Below, in pieces: positions 16,298 through 25,162 of a DNA stretch of 39,000 bases; position 1 is the stretch's first letter, and every line of letters begins with the position of its first letter. The position numbers were made by a program, and so were the translations under genes. Below the pieces are notes generated by a model, which was not told where the DNA came from, did not search any database, and worked only from the letters and a program-made list of their open reading frames with translations. The DNA comes from Nanobdellota archaeon (GTDB lineage: Archaea; Nanobdellota; Nanobdellia; Woesearchaeales; JACPBV01), in contig JAHJAV010000107.1 in NCBI GenBank assembly GCA_018813685.1, positions 1 to 39,000 on the forward strand. The letters run 5' to 3'.

Positions 16298-16483
16298 TTA
16301 ATCCCCTGCAAATGTATAATCCAATCCATACTTCTCTTTTAAAAACTTAACAAATTCTTTCTGTTGCTCTATATCTTCTTTATCTGTTTTTGGTTTTGGC
16401 TTATCCTTATAAAATTCATCCCATGCTTTATCAAACACTTCTATTCTTTCTTTGAATATTGTTTTAATCTCTTCCTCTTTCAT
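16298..16483 (-). CDS. Small conserved-looking protein between nop5 and flpA
   Basis: 61 aa; start overlaps nop5 stop and its TAA directly abuts flpA ATG. Confidence 0.65.
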   Translation of the reverse strand: MKEEEIKTIFKERIEVFDKAWDEFYKDKPKPKTDKEDIEQQKEFVKFLKEKYGLDYTFAGD

Positions 16484-17424
16484 CGAAACTTCTCCTCTAG
16501 TTCTTTTATCAGTTTATCGCCTATAAGCTCTCCTTTAAAGTAATCCACCTTAACAGCTATAGCTATCTTATCCGCCAATGCTCGCGCTATCTTTCCTTGT
16601 TTTTGCCTTGGAGAGTGGTTAATCAATGGATGATCATGCAGGAACCCAAATCGAGGCGGCCTCGCTCCAGTTTTCATATGCCTAAACAAAGCCTTCTCAG
16701 CACCTAATAACTGTATCGTAGAAGCAGGAAAATCCATCAGTTTTCTTAAAGAGCCAGATTGCGCAATTAGTTTTGCTCCAATCACAGCACCAGTTATTGC
16801 AAGCATATTAGGACATACCTTTTTCATCATCCTCTCTAGATATTCTTCTTGTTTTTCCCGAAGTAAATAAAGATTGTCAACCTCTTTGGCTAGGTTCAAT
16901 ATATGCTCTACATCTTCTTTAGACAGCTCAGCTCCCATAGATTCTTCTTCACTAACCTTAATCTCTTTCAAAAGTTCTTGTTTGCTTTTTCCTAAAACCA
17001 GCTCTACAAACTTCTTCTGATCCTCTACAAAATCCTCAAATTCAGGATTATAATAAGCATACCATTCTCTTAATCTTCTTATATTCAGGCTTATTGACTT
17101 ATTCACTTCATCAATATTGTTTATTGTCTGTATGATAAGCAGATCATCCTTTACAGACGCTTTTACATCCCGTCTTGTAATCATAATATTCTTAAGATAA
17201 AACTCATCAAAAAACTCCTTATTCTTAAAAAACAGCAATACCTTATCAAGCTCTTTTCCCTCTGGCTTCTTCAGGCCGCTGTACTTCTTTGAAAACTCCC
17301 CTTCAACCAAAGCCCTCTCCCTATACTGTTCGATATTTTTAAACATTTTCTTATCTAATACACTAAAATGTTCATTAAATATAAACGTTCCAGCCACATT
17401 CGAAAATATATACTTGTTGTGCAT
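16480..17424 (-). CDS. nop5: Nop5/Nop56-like C/D box sRNP protein
   Basis: Nop domain: CPNMLAITGAVIGAKLIAQSGSLRKLMDFPASTIQLLGAEKALFRHMKTGARPPRFGFLHDHPLI. Confidence 0.95.
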   Translation of the reverse strand: MHNKYIFSNVAGTFIFNEHFSVLDKKMFKNIEQYRERALVEGEFSKKYSGLKKPEGKELDKVLLFFKNKEFFDEFYLKNIMITRRDVKASVKDDLLIIQTINNIDEVNKSISLNIRRLREWYAYYNPEFEDFVEDQKKFVELVLGKSKQELLKEIKVSEEESMGAELSKEDVEHILNLAKEVDNLYLLREKQEEYLERMMKKVCPNMLAITGAVIGAKLIAQSGSLRKLMDFPASTIQLLGAEKALFRHMKTGARPPRFGFLHDHPLINHSPRQKQGKIARALADKIAIAVKVDYFKGELIGDKLIKELEEKFR

Positions 17425-17517
17425 ATGATAAACAAATAATAATGGCTTTTTAAATCTTTATATTTTGCCTTACATAATCTAGCTATATTTAAAAAGAAAA
17501 GTTCATTCTTCTCCTTT

Positions 17518-18609
17518 ATGGATTGCACAACATCATCTGCACTAAAAACACTAGCTGAAACTCTTATCAAAAAGGCAAAAGAACTAAAATGGTCTGCTGA
17601 TAAGCCATGGGAAAGGCAGAGCTGGGTTGATTATGCTAAAGAAACTAATGCATTAAGGGATGAAGCAGGGTTATTCGAATCAAGATTTGAGGATTATTCT
17701 GATTCCCTCTATTGGTTAGGATCCATTATGTCTGAATTAGTTTGTGAACATGGGAATGATGGTGATGACAAAGTTAGGAAGGCTAAACGTTCATTTGATT
17801 ATGTTATTGAACAGATGAAGGAGTTTAATGAACAAAGAAGAAGAATATTCTCATTATTAAATATTTATAATGAACCTGGCAGTGATATGCCTTATAGTGA
17901 GATAGATCCAATAGCTATGGAACGTATTGTATGGATTCATGCCCTTGAGTTAGAATTTAGCCATGATACTAGGAACTATATAGCCAATTTAGCCACTCTT
18001 TGCCCAGAGAACATAGGAAAGTTTGACCTAAAAAAGATTTCTGCTACCGGGGACCATATAATTGCTGTTTCAAGGGGTATTTTAGACAGCCTATATCCTA
18101 TTTTAGTTGAACAATCCGATTTTAAGGCAGGTATTGTTTCTGTTCTTTCTGAATTTTTTAATAGAAGGTATAATCGGCATCCCAATAAACTTGAAATTGT
18201 ATATGAAAATCTTCGTTCTGACCAAAGGGGTGACATTACAGGTGGGGCATACTCATTATATAGGGTTTTTTATAATTTAGTGAACAATGCTATGAAAAGA
18301 GGCAATGCAAGCAGAGTAAAGATTCTGGCCTCTGATGGCATTTTGGATCATGTTGATGCAGTTAAACTGCAAGTTATGGATAATGGAACAGGCCTTCCTG
18401 ATGCTGATGATGTTTTTGAGTGGGGCATTAGCTATTCAGGGGGAACAGGATTAGGTCTTGCCATGGCAAGAAGAATAATTCAAGACCACCATGGAAAACT
18501 AACAGCTATATCTCATTATACTGATCCTGCTTACAATGGAGCTTGTTTTGAAGTTGTTTTGCCAAAAAGACAGAGTGAAGGATATTTATCTCCTTCTAGA
18601 AAACTATAA
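17518..18609 (+). CDS. Soluble histidine-kinase-like protein (DHp-like plus HATPase_c)
   Basis: FSHDTRNYIANL H-box-like; N-box NLVNNAMKRG; VMDNGTGLPDA; SGGTGLGLAMARRIIQDHHGKL. No obvious TM segments. Confidence 0.83.
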   Translation: MDCTTSSALKTLAETLIKKAKELKWSADKPWERQSWVDYAKETNALRDEAGLFESRFEDYSDSLYWLGSIMSELVCEHGNDGDDKVRKAKRSFDYVIEQMKEFNEQRRRIFSLLNIYNEPGSDMPYSEIDPIAMERIVWIHALELEFSHDTRNYIANLATLCPENIGKFDLKKISATGDHIIAVSRGILDSLYPILVEQSDFKAGIVSVLSEFFNRRYNRHPNKLEIVYENLRSDQRGDITGGAYSLYRVFYNLVNNAMKRGNASRVKILASDGILDHVDAVKLQVMDNGTGLPDADDVFEWGISYSGGTGLGLAMARRIIQDHHGKLTAISHYTDPAYNGACFEVVLPKRQSEGYLSPSRKL

Positions 18610-18653
18610 TCAAAGAGAAGATTAATAAATGTTAGTTGTATTACAGTATTAAA

Positions 18654-18956
18654 ATGATCCTAATATACATAACAGCTAAAGACAAAGCAGAAGCAAAAAA
18701 GATTTCAAAACATCTTTTAGAAAAAAAACTAGTTGCCTGTATCAACATCTTCCCAATAGAAAGCATGTACTGGTGGAAAGGCAAGATAGAAGAAGGTAAT
18801 GAAGTTGTAATAATAGCAAAAACCAAGGAAGAAAACTACAATAAAGTAAAAGAAGAAGTAAAAAAGATACATTCCTACTCTGTGCCCTGCATTCTAAAGA
18901 TAAAGGCAGATGCTAATGAAGAATATCAAAAATGGATTGAAAAAGAGACTTCTTAA
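18654..18956 (+). CDS. cutA: CutA1-like divalent cation tolerance protein
   Basis: KKLVACINIFPIESMYWWKGKIEEGNEVVIIAKT; start moved to ATG 18654. Confidence 0.93.
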   Translation: MILIYITAKDKAEAKKISKHLLEKKLVACINIFPIESMYWWKGKIEEGNEVVIIAKTKEENYNKVKEEVKKIHSYSVPCILKIKADANEEYQKWIEKETS

Positions 18957-19002
18957 ACAAAACCTTTTTAATAAACGGCAAATTAACGCCTGCTAGGATA
19001 AT

Positions 19003-19206
19003 ATGGTAAAAATCACAATAAATAGTGAAAAATGCAAGGAATGCGGATTTTGTATTACAGCTTGCCCTATAAAAAATATCAGGCTCTCTTCAAACCTAAA
19101 CAAAAAAGGCTATCATTACGCAGAAATCATAGATGTAAGCAAATGCACAGGTTGCGGTCTATGTTACCAGATGTGCCCTGATTTGTGCATAGAAATTGAG
19201 AAATAA
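19003..19206 (+). CDS. korD: 2x[4Fe-4S] ferredoxin subunit of 2-oxoacid:ferredoxin oxidoreductase
   Basis: CKECGFCITACP and CTGCGLCYQMCP. Confidence 0.88.
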   Translation: MVKITINSEKCKECGFCITACPIKNIRLSSNLNKKGYHYAEIIDVSKCTGCGLCYQMCPDLCIEIEK

Positions 19207-19216
19207 TCAACATAAA

Positions 19217-20284
19217 ATGTCCAACAAAAAAGTCATAATGAAGGGCAATGAAGTTATTGTAGAAGCTGCTTTAAACGCAGGCTGCAAATTCTATGCAGGC
19301 TATCCAATCACTCCACAAAACGAAATTCCAGAATACATGTCTAAAAGGGCACCTGCATTTAACTCAATCTTTATACAGGCAGAAGCAGAACTCTCTGCAA
19401 TAAACATGCTTTTCGGTGCATCTGCAGTAGGCGCAAGATGTATGACTTCATCCAGCTCACCAGGCATTGCATTAAAGCAGGAAGGCATTTCATACATAGC
19501 AGCAGGAGAGCTTCCATGCGTCATAGTAAATATAGTCAGAGGAGGTCCTGGCTTAGGAAACATAAAAGCAGCCCAGTCAGATTACTTCCAGGCAACTAAA
19601 GGCGGCGGCCATGGAGATTATCATATGATTGTGATAACCCCCCATACAGTTCAGGAACTATATGATTTAACAATGAAATCATTCGATTACGCTGACTACT
19701 ATAGAAATCCAGTTATGATTTTAGGAGATGGCATTTTAGGCCAGATGTTCGAGCCAGTTGAACTTACGCCATACAAGCCAATACTTCAACTTCCACCAAA
19801 AGACTTTGCATTGACAGGCTGCAAAGGCAGAGAACCAAGAGTAGTCAAGACCTTATTCTTATACCCTAATGATTCATTGATGAAACATAATATTCACTTG
19901 GATGAAAAATACAAAAAGATACAGAAAGAACTCACTTTAGTAGAAGAATACAAAACAGAAGACGCAGAAATAATCCTAGTAGCATATGGCATAACCGCAA
20001 GAATAGCAAAAGGCGCTATCGAACAGGCAAGAAAAGACAATATAAAAGTAGGATTGATACGTCCAATCACAGTCTGGCCATTCCCTTCTAAATCAATAGC
20101 AAAAGCATCAGAACACTGCAAGAAATTCATTTCAGTAGAGATGTCCAACGGCCAGATGGTAGAAGATGTAAAGCTTGCTCTATTCGGAAAATCAGGAATC
20201 AAGGTAGAGCATTTCGGAATTGGCGGCGGTTGGTATCCATCAAAAACTAATATTTATGATAAGATCAAAGAATCAGTAAAATAA
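19217..20284 (+). CDS. korA: 2-oxoacid (probably 2-oxoglutarate):ferredoxin oxidoreductase alpha subunit
   Basis: MKGNEVIVEAALNAGCKFYAGYPITPQNEIPEYMSKR; ASAVGARCMTSSSSPGIALKQEGISYIAAGELPCVIVNIVRGGPGLG. Confidence 0.9.
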   Translation: MSNKKVIMKGNEVIVEAALNAGCKFYAGYPITPQNEIPEYMSKRAPAFNSIFIQAEAELSAINMLFGASAVGARCMTSSSSPGIALKQEGISYIAAGELPCVIVNIVRGGPGLGNIKAAQSDYFQATKGGGHGDYHMIVITPHTVQELYDLTMKSFDYADYYRNPVMILGDGILGQMFEPVELTPYKPILQLPPKDFALTGCKGREPRVVKTLFLYPNDSLMKHNIHLDEKYKKIQKELTLVEEYKTEDAEIILVAYGITARIAKGAIEQARKDNIKVGLIRPITVWPFPSKSIAKASEHCKKFISVEMSNGQMVEDVKLALFGKSGIKVEHFGIGGGWYPSKTNIYDKIKESVK

Positions 20285-20292
20285 ACAATAAG

Positions 20293-21024
20293 ATGAAATT
20301 CAAAAAACCAGAATCACACAAATCAGCAGTAACTCACTATTGTAGTGGCTGCGGCCATGGGATTGCCCATCGTTTAGTCGCAGAAGTCTTAGATGAACTA
20401 AACATCAGGGAAAAAACAATAGGCACAGCGCCGGTAGGCTGCGCAGTCTTATTATACAACTATTTCAATTGCGACATAATCGAATGTGCGCATGGAAGGC
20501 CTCCGGCAGTTGCAACAGCAATGAAGCGATTGATGCCAGATAACATAGTATTTACATATCAGGGAGATGGTGATTTAGCAGCTATCGGCACAACAGAAAC
20601 AATCCACGCTGCAAACAGGGGAGAAAACTTCACAGTAATCTTTGTGAATAATGCAGTTTATGGTATGACTGGCGGCCAGATGGCCCCAACAACAATGCTC
20701 GGTCAAAAGACAACTACAACTCCATTCGGAAGAAGATCCGAAATAGAAGGCCATCCGATAAGAGTATGCGAACTATTGGCAACTCTAGACGGCACAACAT
20801 ACATAGAGCGTACAGCAGTAAACTCACCAAAAAACACATCAAAAGCAAAAGCAGCGATAAAAAAAGCATTCCAGTATCAACTTGAAAACAAAGGATTCAC
20901 ATTCGTAGAAATATTGTCACCATGTCCAACAAACTGGAAGTTAACTCCAAAAGATTCATTAGACTATGTTAATAAGATGCAGGAATACTTCCCATTAGGA
21001 GTTTTTAAAGATAAATTACAATAG
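20293..21024 (+). CDS. korB: 2-oxoacid:ferredoxin oxidoreductase beta subunit (TPP-binding)
   Basis: HYCSGCGHGIAHRLVAEVLDEL; GDGDLAAIGTTETIHAANRGENFTVIFVNNAVYGMTGGQMAPTT. Confidence 0.92.
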   Translation: MKFKKPESHKSAVTHYCSGCGHGIAHRLVAEVLDELNIREKTIGTAPVGCAVLLYNYFNCDIIECAHGRPPAVATAMKRLMPDNIVFTYQGDGDLAAIGTTETIHAANRGENFTVIFVNNAVYGMTGGQMAPTTMLGQKTTTTPFGRRSEIEGHPIRVCELLATLDGTTYIERTAVNSPKNTSKAKAAIKKAFQYQLENKGFTFVEILSPCPTNWKLTPKDSLDYVNKMQEYFPLGVFKDKLQ

Positions 21025-21043
21025 TACAAAAAATCAAACTAAC

Positions 21044-21580
21044 ATGAAAGAAGAAAAAATAATGATAGCAGGCTTTGGCGGGCAGGGAATAATCCTTGCA
21101 GGAAACGTTATAGCTCAGGCAGCATTAGCTGAAAACAAGAAAGTAGCTGCAATGGTAAGCTATGGTGCAGAAGTTCGTGGAGGAACAGCCACATGTACAG
21201 TAATAATATCTGATGAAGAGATTGCTTCCCCTGTAGTTGAAAACCCGACAAGCGCAATAATTCTAAACCAGCCTTCTCTAGATAAATTTGAAGATGACCT
21301 TGTAAAAGGCGGATTGATAGTCCTGAACAGCTCTTTAGTGCAAAGGGAAGTTATAAGAAAAGACCTTGAAGTTCTAAAGGTGCCAGCAACAGGATTGGCA
21401 AACGAACTTGGAAATCCAAAAGTAGCTAATTTAATATTGATAGGGGCATTCATAAAAAAAACTAAAATTCTGGACATAAACAAAGTCCTGGAAATTATCC
21501 CTCAGTCTTTTCCAAAGCATAAGCAGGATGTTGTTGAAATCAACAAAAAAGCTTTATTGAAAGGCGCTGAGTTAGTATAA
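21044..21580 (+). CDS. korC: 2-oxoacid:ferredoxin oxidoreductase gamma subunit
   Basis: GFGGQGIILAGNVIAQAAL; SYGAEVRGGTATCTVIIS. Confidence 0.92.
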   Translation: MKEEKIMIAGFGGQGIILAGNVIAQAALAENKKVAAMVSYGAEVRGGTATCTVIISDEEIASPVVENPTSAIILNQPSLDKFEDDLVKGGLIVLNSSLVQREVIRKDLEVLKVPATGLANELGNPKVANLILIGAFIKKTKILDINKVLEIIPQSFPKHKQDVVEINKKALLKGAELV

Positions 21581-21955
21581 AAAATCCAGCTGATCCGACC
21601 TTACTGTTATCTCAGAAGGAAACTTCTTATGAATCCTAATATCTGATTTTTTATCCTCTTTCTTCTCCGATACTTTAGCCGCATCAATACTTTTACTAGA
21701 ACCCTTAACCTGAGGATTCATCTCAATCCCTTTCTTAAAGTTGATATTTCCGCAGTTCATGCACTTGAAATAAGGCCCGTATTTTCCCTCAAATGTATCC
21801 AGCCACGAACCGCATACACACTTCATATCTTTTAATTCATCATCCTTATGCAAAGAACACACAGGAACTCCCTGCTTATTTTTAGTCACTCCAATCTTTC
21901 CGCAGAACGGGCAATTATCTATCCTAGATGATCCATAACGTTTTGGGATACGCAT
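21572..21955 (-). CDS. Zinc-ribbon protein distal in the por operon
   Basis: CPFCGK...CSLH...CVCG...CMNCG; stop of porB at 21956 directly abuts. Confidence 0.65.
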   Translation of the reverse strand: MRIPKRYGSSRIDNCPFCGKIGVTKNKQGVPVCSLHKDDELKDMKCVCGSWLDTFEGKYGPYFKCMNCGNINFKKGIEMNPQVKGSSKSIDAAKVSEKKEDKKSDIRIHKKFPSEITVRSDQLDFLY

Positions 21956-22876
21956 TTACTCACTCAGCTTGACAAGTTTATCCCATTCAGAATTAACATT
22001 CTCCTGTATTTTGTCTACAATGTGCTGGTTCTCTGGCTTAAGAAGATGCTTAAACCTTCCCTGTGTTTTTAAGAATTCAATTACAGGAACATCTTTAGCT
22101 GGCTTGTAAGTTAATTTATACTTACCATTCTCAACTTCATAAAGTGGCCAGAACTTTGTTTCGACAGCCAGCTTTGCAATCTCAACAGTCTTGTCCATAG
22201 GATATTTCCACCCTAATGTGCATGGCTGCAATACTAATAATACCTTTGGCCCTTTTATTGAAAAAGCCTTTTGTGCCTTGTTTGTAAGATCGATTATGTT
22301 GGATAATGATGCCTGTGCAACATAAGGTATATTATGTGCTACACATATCTTTGCAAAATCCTTTCTGAACTCCTGCTTTCCAGGTATCTTCTTTCCAGCT
22401 GGTGCTGTTGTTGTAGAAGCCCCATAAGGAGTAGCAGAACTTCTCTGTATTCCAGTATTCATATAAGCTTCATTATCATAACAGACATAAAGGAAATCAT
22501 GCCCTCTCTCCAATGCGCCAGAAAGCGATTGTAGTCCTATATCATAAGTCCCACCATCTCCGCCAAAAGCAACAAACTGTATATCGTTCTTTATCTTTCC
22601 TCTTCTTTTTAGTGCATTATAAGCTGCCTCTACTCCAGATATTGTTGCTGCTGAGTTCTCAAAAGCAGAGTGTATAAATGGGATGTTCCATGAAGTAAAT
22701 GGATAGATTGTTGTAGTAACTTCTAAGCACCCTGTTGCTGAAGCAGCTATCAATGGTTTATCAGTAGATGCTAATACTGCCCTAACTATTTGTGGAAATC
22801 CGCATCCAGAGCAGCTTCTATGCCCCGGTACTAATTTTTCAGTTTTTAGTTTTAATGCTAATTCTTTGTAGTTCAT
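21956..22876 (-). CDS. porB: Pyruvate:ferredoxin oxidoreductase beta subunit
   Basis: GHRSCSGCGFPQIVRAVL, GGDGGTYDIGLQSLSGALERGHDFLYVCYDNEAYMNTGIQRSSATP. Confidence 0.93.
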   Translation of the reverse strand: MNYKELALKLKTEKLVPGHRSCSGCGFPQIVRAVLASTDKPLIAASATGCLEVTTTIYPFTSWNIPFIHSAFENSAATISGVEAAYNALKRRGKIKNDIQFVAFGGDGGTYDIGLQSLSGALERGHDFLYVCYDNEAYMNTGIQRSSATPYGASTTTAPAGKKIPGKQEFRKDFAKICVAHNIPYVAQASLSNIIDLTNKAQKAFSIKGPKVLLVLQPCTLGWKYPMDKTVEIAKLAVETKFWPLYEVENGKYKLTYKPAKDVPVIEFLKTQGRFKHLLKPENQHIVDKIQENVNSEWDKLVKLSE

Positions 22877-24033
22877 TCTTCTCTCAACCCTATATAATCA
22901 TGATCTTTAAGTTTCCCGTCTAACAATCTATTAAACACGCCTATGATATCTTCAACAAATATATTTCTTCCCCCTAGTCCGAATACGCACGAATGTAATT
23001 TTCCAGTATATTTTACATCATATAATCCATTCTTTACCTCGCTATACAATGGAGGATTTGCTCCGAAAGAAACAGACCTGTCTAAAACAGCTATCTTCTT
23101 AACATGTTTTAATGCATCACTAACTTCTTTGTAAGGGAATGGCCTGAATAATCTTAATTTTAATAATCCTACTTTCTTGCCTTCTTTTCTCATTGCATCT
23201 ATTGCTGTTTTTGTTGTTCCAGCTGTGGAATTCATCACAACAATTACAGCTTCAGCATCCTTCATCTCATATTCATCAAATAAGGGGTATTTTTTCTTTG
23301 TTATCTTGCCAAGTTCTTCTCCTATCTTGACAAATTCCTTTTTAGCTTCTTCCATCACAGGAATCTGCTGGCTTCTTGTCTCAAAATAATAATCCTGTAA
23401 TTGTAATGGCCCGTGTGTAACTGGCTTTTTAATGTCGAGCAGCCCATAAGGATACTTATGCTCTCCAACAAACTTCTTTACACCCTCATCATCAAATATC
23501 TCAACATTCTCAACACCATGCGATGTTATGAATCCATCTTGGCATACCATAGCTGGAATCAATAATTTCTCAGCAAGCCTCACAGCAATAAGAGTATGCT
23601 CATAAACTTCCTGTGCATTTTCAGAGAATATCTGTATCCATCCAAGATCTCTAGTGCCCATTGAATCAGAATGATCGCAATGAATATTGATTGGCGCCGA
23701 TAAGGCCCTATTTACAACTTCCATCACTATAGGTAATCTTAATCCTGCAGCTACTCCAACAATCTCCCACATCAAAGCAAGCCCTGCAGACGAAGTAGCA
23801 GTCATTACTCTTGCTCCAGCAGCAGATGCTCCCACGCAGCAAGACATTGCAGAATGCTCAGATTCTACCCTTACCAATTCAGTATCTACAATTCCATTAG
23901 CAACATAATTTGCAAAGTTCTGTGCAATTGCAGTCTGAGGAGTAATAGGATAAGCAGCCACTACATCAGGATTTATCTGCCTCATTGCCTCTGCAGCAGA
24001 TTCAGCTCCAGTCATCGCTGTTGTTTTGCTCAT
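22873..24033 (-). CDS. porA: Pyruvate:ferredoxin oxidoreductase alpha subunit
   Basis: TAMTGAESAAEAMRQINPDVVAAYPITPQT; start set at MSKTTAM, overlapping porD stop. Confidence 0.93.
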   Translation of the reverse strand: MSKTTAMTGAESAAEAMRQINPDVVAAYPITPQTAIAQNFANYVANGIVDTELVRVESEHSAMSCCVGASAAGARVMTATSSAGLALMWEIVGVAAGLRLPIVMEVVNRALSAPINIHCDHSDSMGTRDLGWIQIFSENAQEVYEHTLIAVRLAEKLLIPAMVCQDGFITSHGVENVEIFDDEGVKKFVGEHKYPYGLLDIKKPVTHGPLQLQDYYFETRSQQIPVMEEAKKEFVKIGEELGKITKKKYPLFDEYEMKDAEAVIVVMNSTAGTTKTAIDAMRKEGKKVGLLKLRLFRPFPYKEVSDALKHVKKIAVLDRSVSFGANPPLYSEVKNGLYDVKYTGKLHSCVFGLGGRNIFVEDIIGVFNRLLDGKLKDHDYIGLREE

Positions 24034-24326
24034 TTTATGAACTTTGCCTCCTCTTCCATCTTTATACATTTGACAGGACAGACATTAGCGCAAATTCCGC
24101 ATCCTTTGCAATAATCAAGATCAATCTCCCCTCTTTTACCATCTTCTTTTACACTTATACAATGCTCGGGGCAGAATACATCGCACATCATACAGTTTAT
24201 GCATTTGCTTTCTTCAATCAATGGCCTGAAACTTCTCCAATCACCAGTCTTAAACTTTCTGGATGAGCCTGCTTCATCTATCAAGCCTCCAATCGGTATT
24301 TCTTTTGCTGATTTTAATCTGCTCAT
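24030..24326 (-). CDS. porD: Pyruvate:ferredoxin oxidoreductase delta (ferredoxin) subunit
   Basis: CINCMMCDVFCPEHC and CKGCGICANVCPVKC. Confidence 0.92.
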   Translation of the reverse strand: MSRLKSAKEIPIGGLIDEAGSSRKFKTGDWRSFRPLIEESKCINCMMCDVFCPEHCISVKEDGKRGEIDLDYCKGCGICANVCPVKCIKMEEEAKFIK

Positions 24327-24898
24327 TTGACTGCCTCATAAGCCATGTCTATACCATTGATAGTAGCATTTGTTTTTTCTTCACCTAATTTCTTCAAAAA
24401 CTTATCTTTGCAGCTTTTCTTTACTGCATCAAGTGGGATAGCATTTGTAAGTTTTACAAAAGCTCCAAGCATAGGCGTATTCGGAAGGTTCTTTCCAACA
24501 GTATCGATAGATATCTTAGTAGCATCTACAGTATATAATTTACCCTTATAATTTTTCAATTCTTTTCTTATATCATCAGCGCTTTTAGGCGTGTTTACGA
24601 TTAAAATTCCCTTATCACTCATCCCTTCAGTAACATCAATAGATACCATCAAAGTTGGATCAATAACCATAACAACATCAGGGCTTATAACAGGGGCATA
24701 ATTAGATATCGCCTTATCAGATATTCTTGCATAAGCTTTCATAGGAGCACCTGCTCTTTCAGGCCCATACTCTGGAAATGATTGTATATGTTTTCCCTCT
24801 CCAAGTGCAGACTCTGCAATGAACTGAGAAGCAGTTTTAGCCCCTTGACCCCCTCTTCCATGAATCCTTATTTCCAGTAATCCTTTTTCCATAGCCAA
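24323..24898 (-). CDS. porG: Pyruvate:ferredoxin oxidoreductase gamma subunit
   Basis: EIRIHGRGGQGAKTASQFIAESALGEGKHIQSFPEYGPERAGAPMKAYARIS. Confidence 0.93.
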   Translation of the reverse strand: MAMEKGLLEIRIHGRGGQGAKTASQFIAESALGEGKHIQSFPEYGPERAGAPMKAYARISDKAISNYAPVISPDVVMVIDPTLMVSIDVTEGMSDKGILIVNTPKSADDIRKELKNYKGKLYTVDATKISIDTVGKNLPNTPMLGAFVKLTNAIPLDAVKKSCKDKFLKKLGEEKTNATINGIDMAYEAVK

Positions 24899-24953
24899 AG
24901 GGGAAAATCACTCATATAAAAATGTTTGGTTTAAAATCTTTAAAATCCTTATC

Positions 24954-25117
24954 GGCTCTGTAGAAAATGTAGATTAGCAGCATAAAGTCAAAACCAATCG
25001 GTTTTTGAATAGGGATGACAAAGGGGATGCTCCATACGGGAAAGGTCATCTATCCAATAAAAGAAGCTAGGTTTTGAAGCTGCTAATCCGAGCGTTAGCG
25101 AGATTTTCTACAGAGCC
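24954..25117. mobile_element. 164-bp MITE-like element
   Basis: 15-bp perfect TIRs GGCTCTGTAGAAAAT (24954-24968) / ATTTTCTACAGAGCC (25103-25117), flanked by 9-bp direct repeats ATCCTTATC (24945-24953 and 25118-25126). No ORF. Confidence 0.85.
24972..25088 (+). repeat. Structured repeat, copy A (inside the MITE)
   Basis: GATTAGCAGC-ATAAAG-TCAAAACC ... GGTTTTGA-A-GCTGCTAATC; core GGGGATGCTCCATACGGGAA at 25023-25042. Confidence 0.75.
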
Positions 25118-25162
25118 ATCCTTATCAAAACGTTTATAAACATATAAAAATAAGAAAGACCC

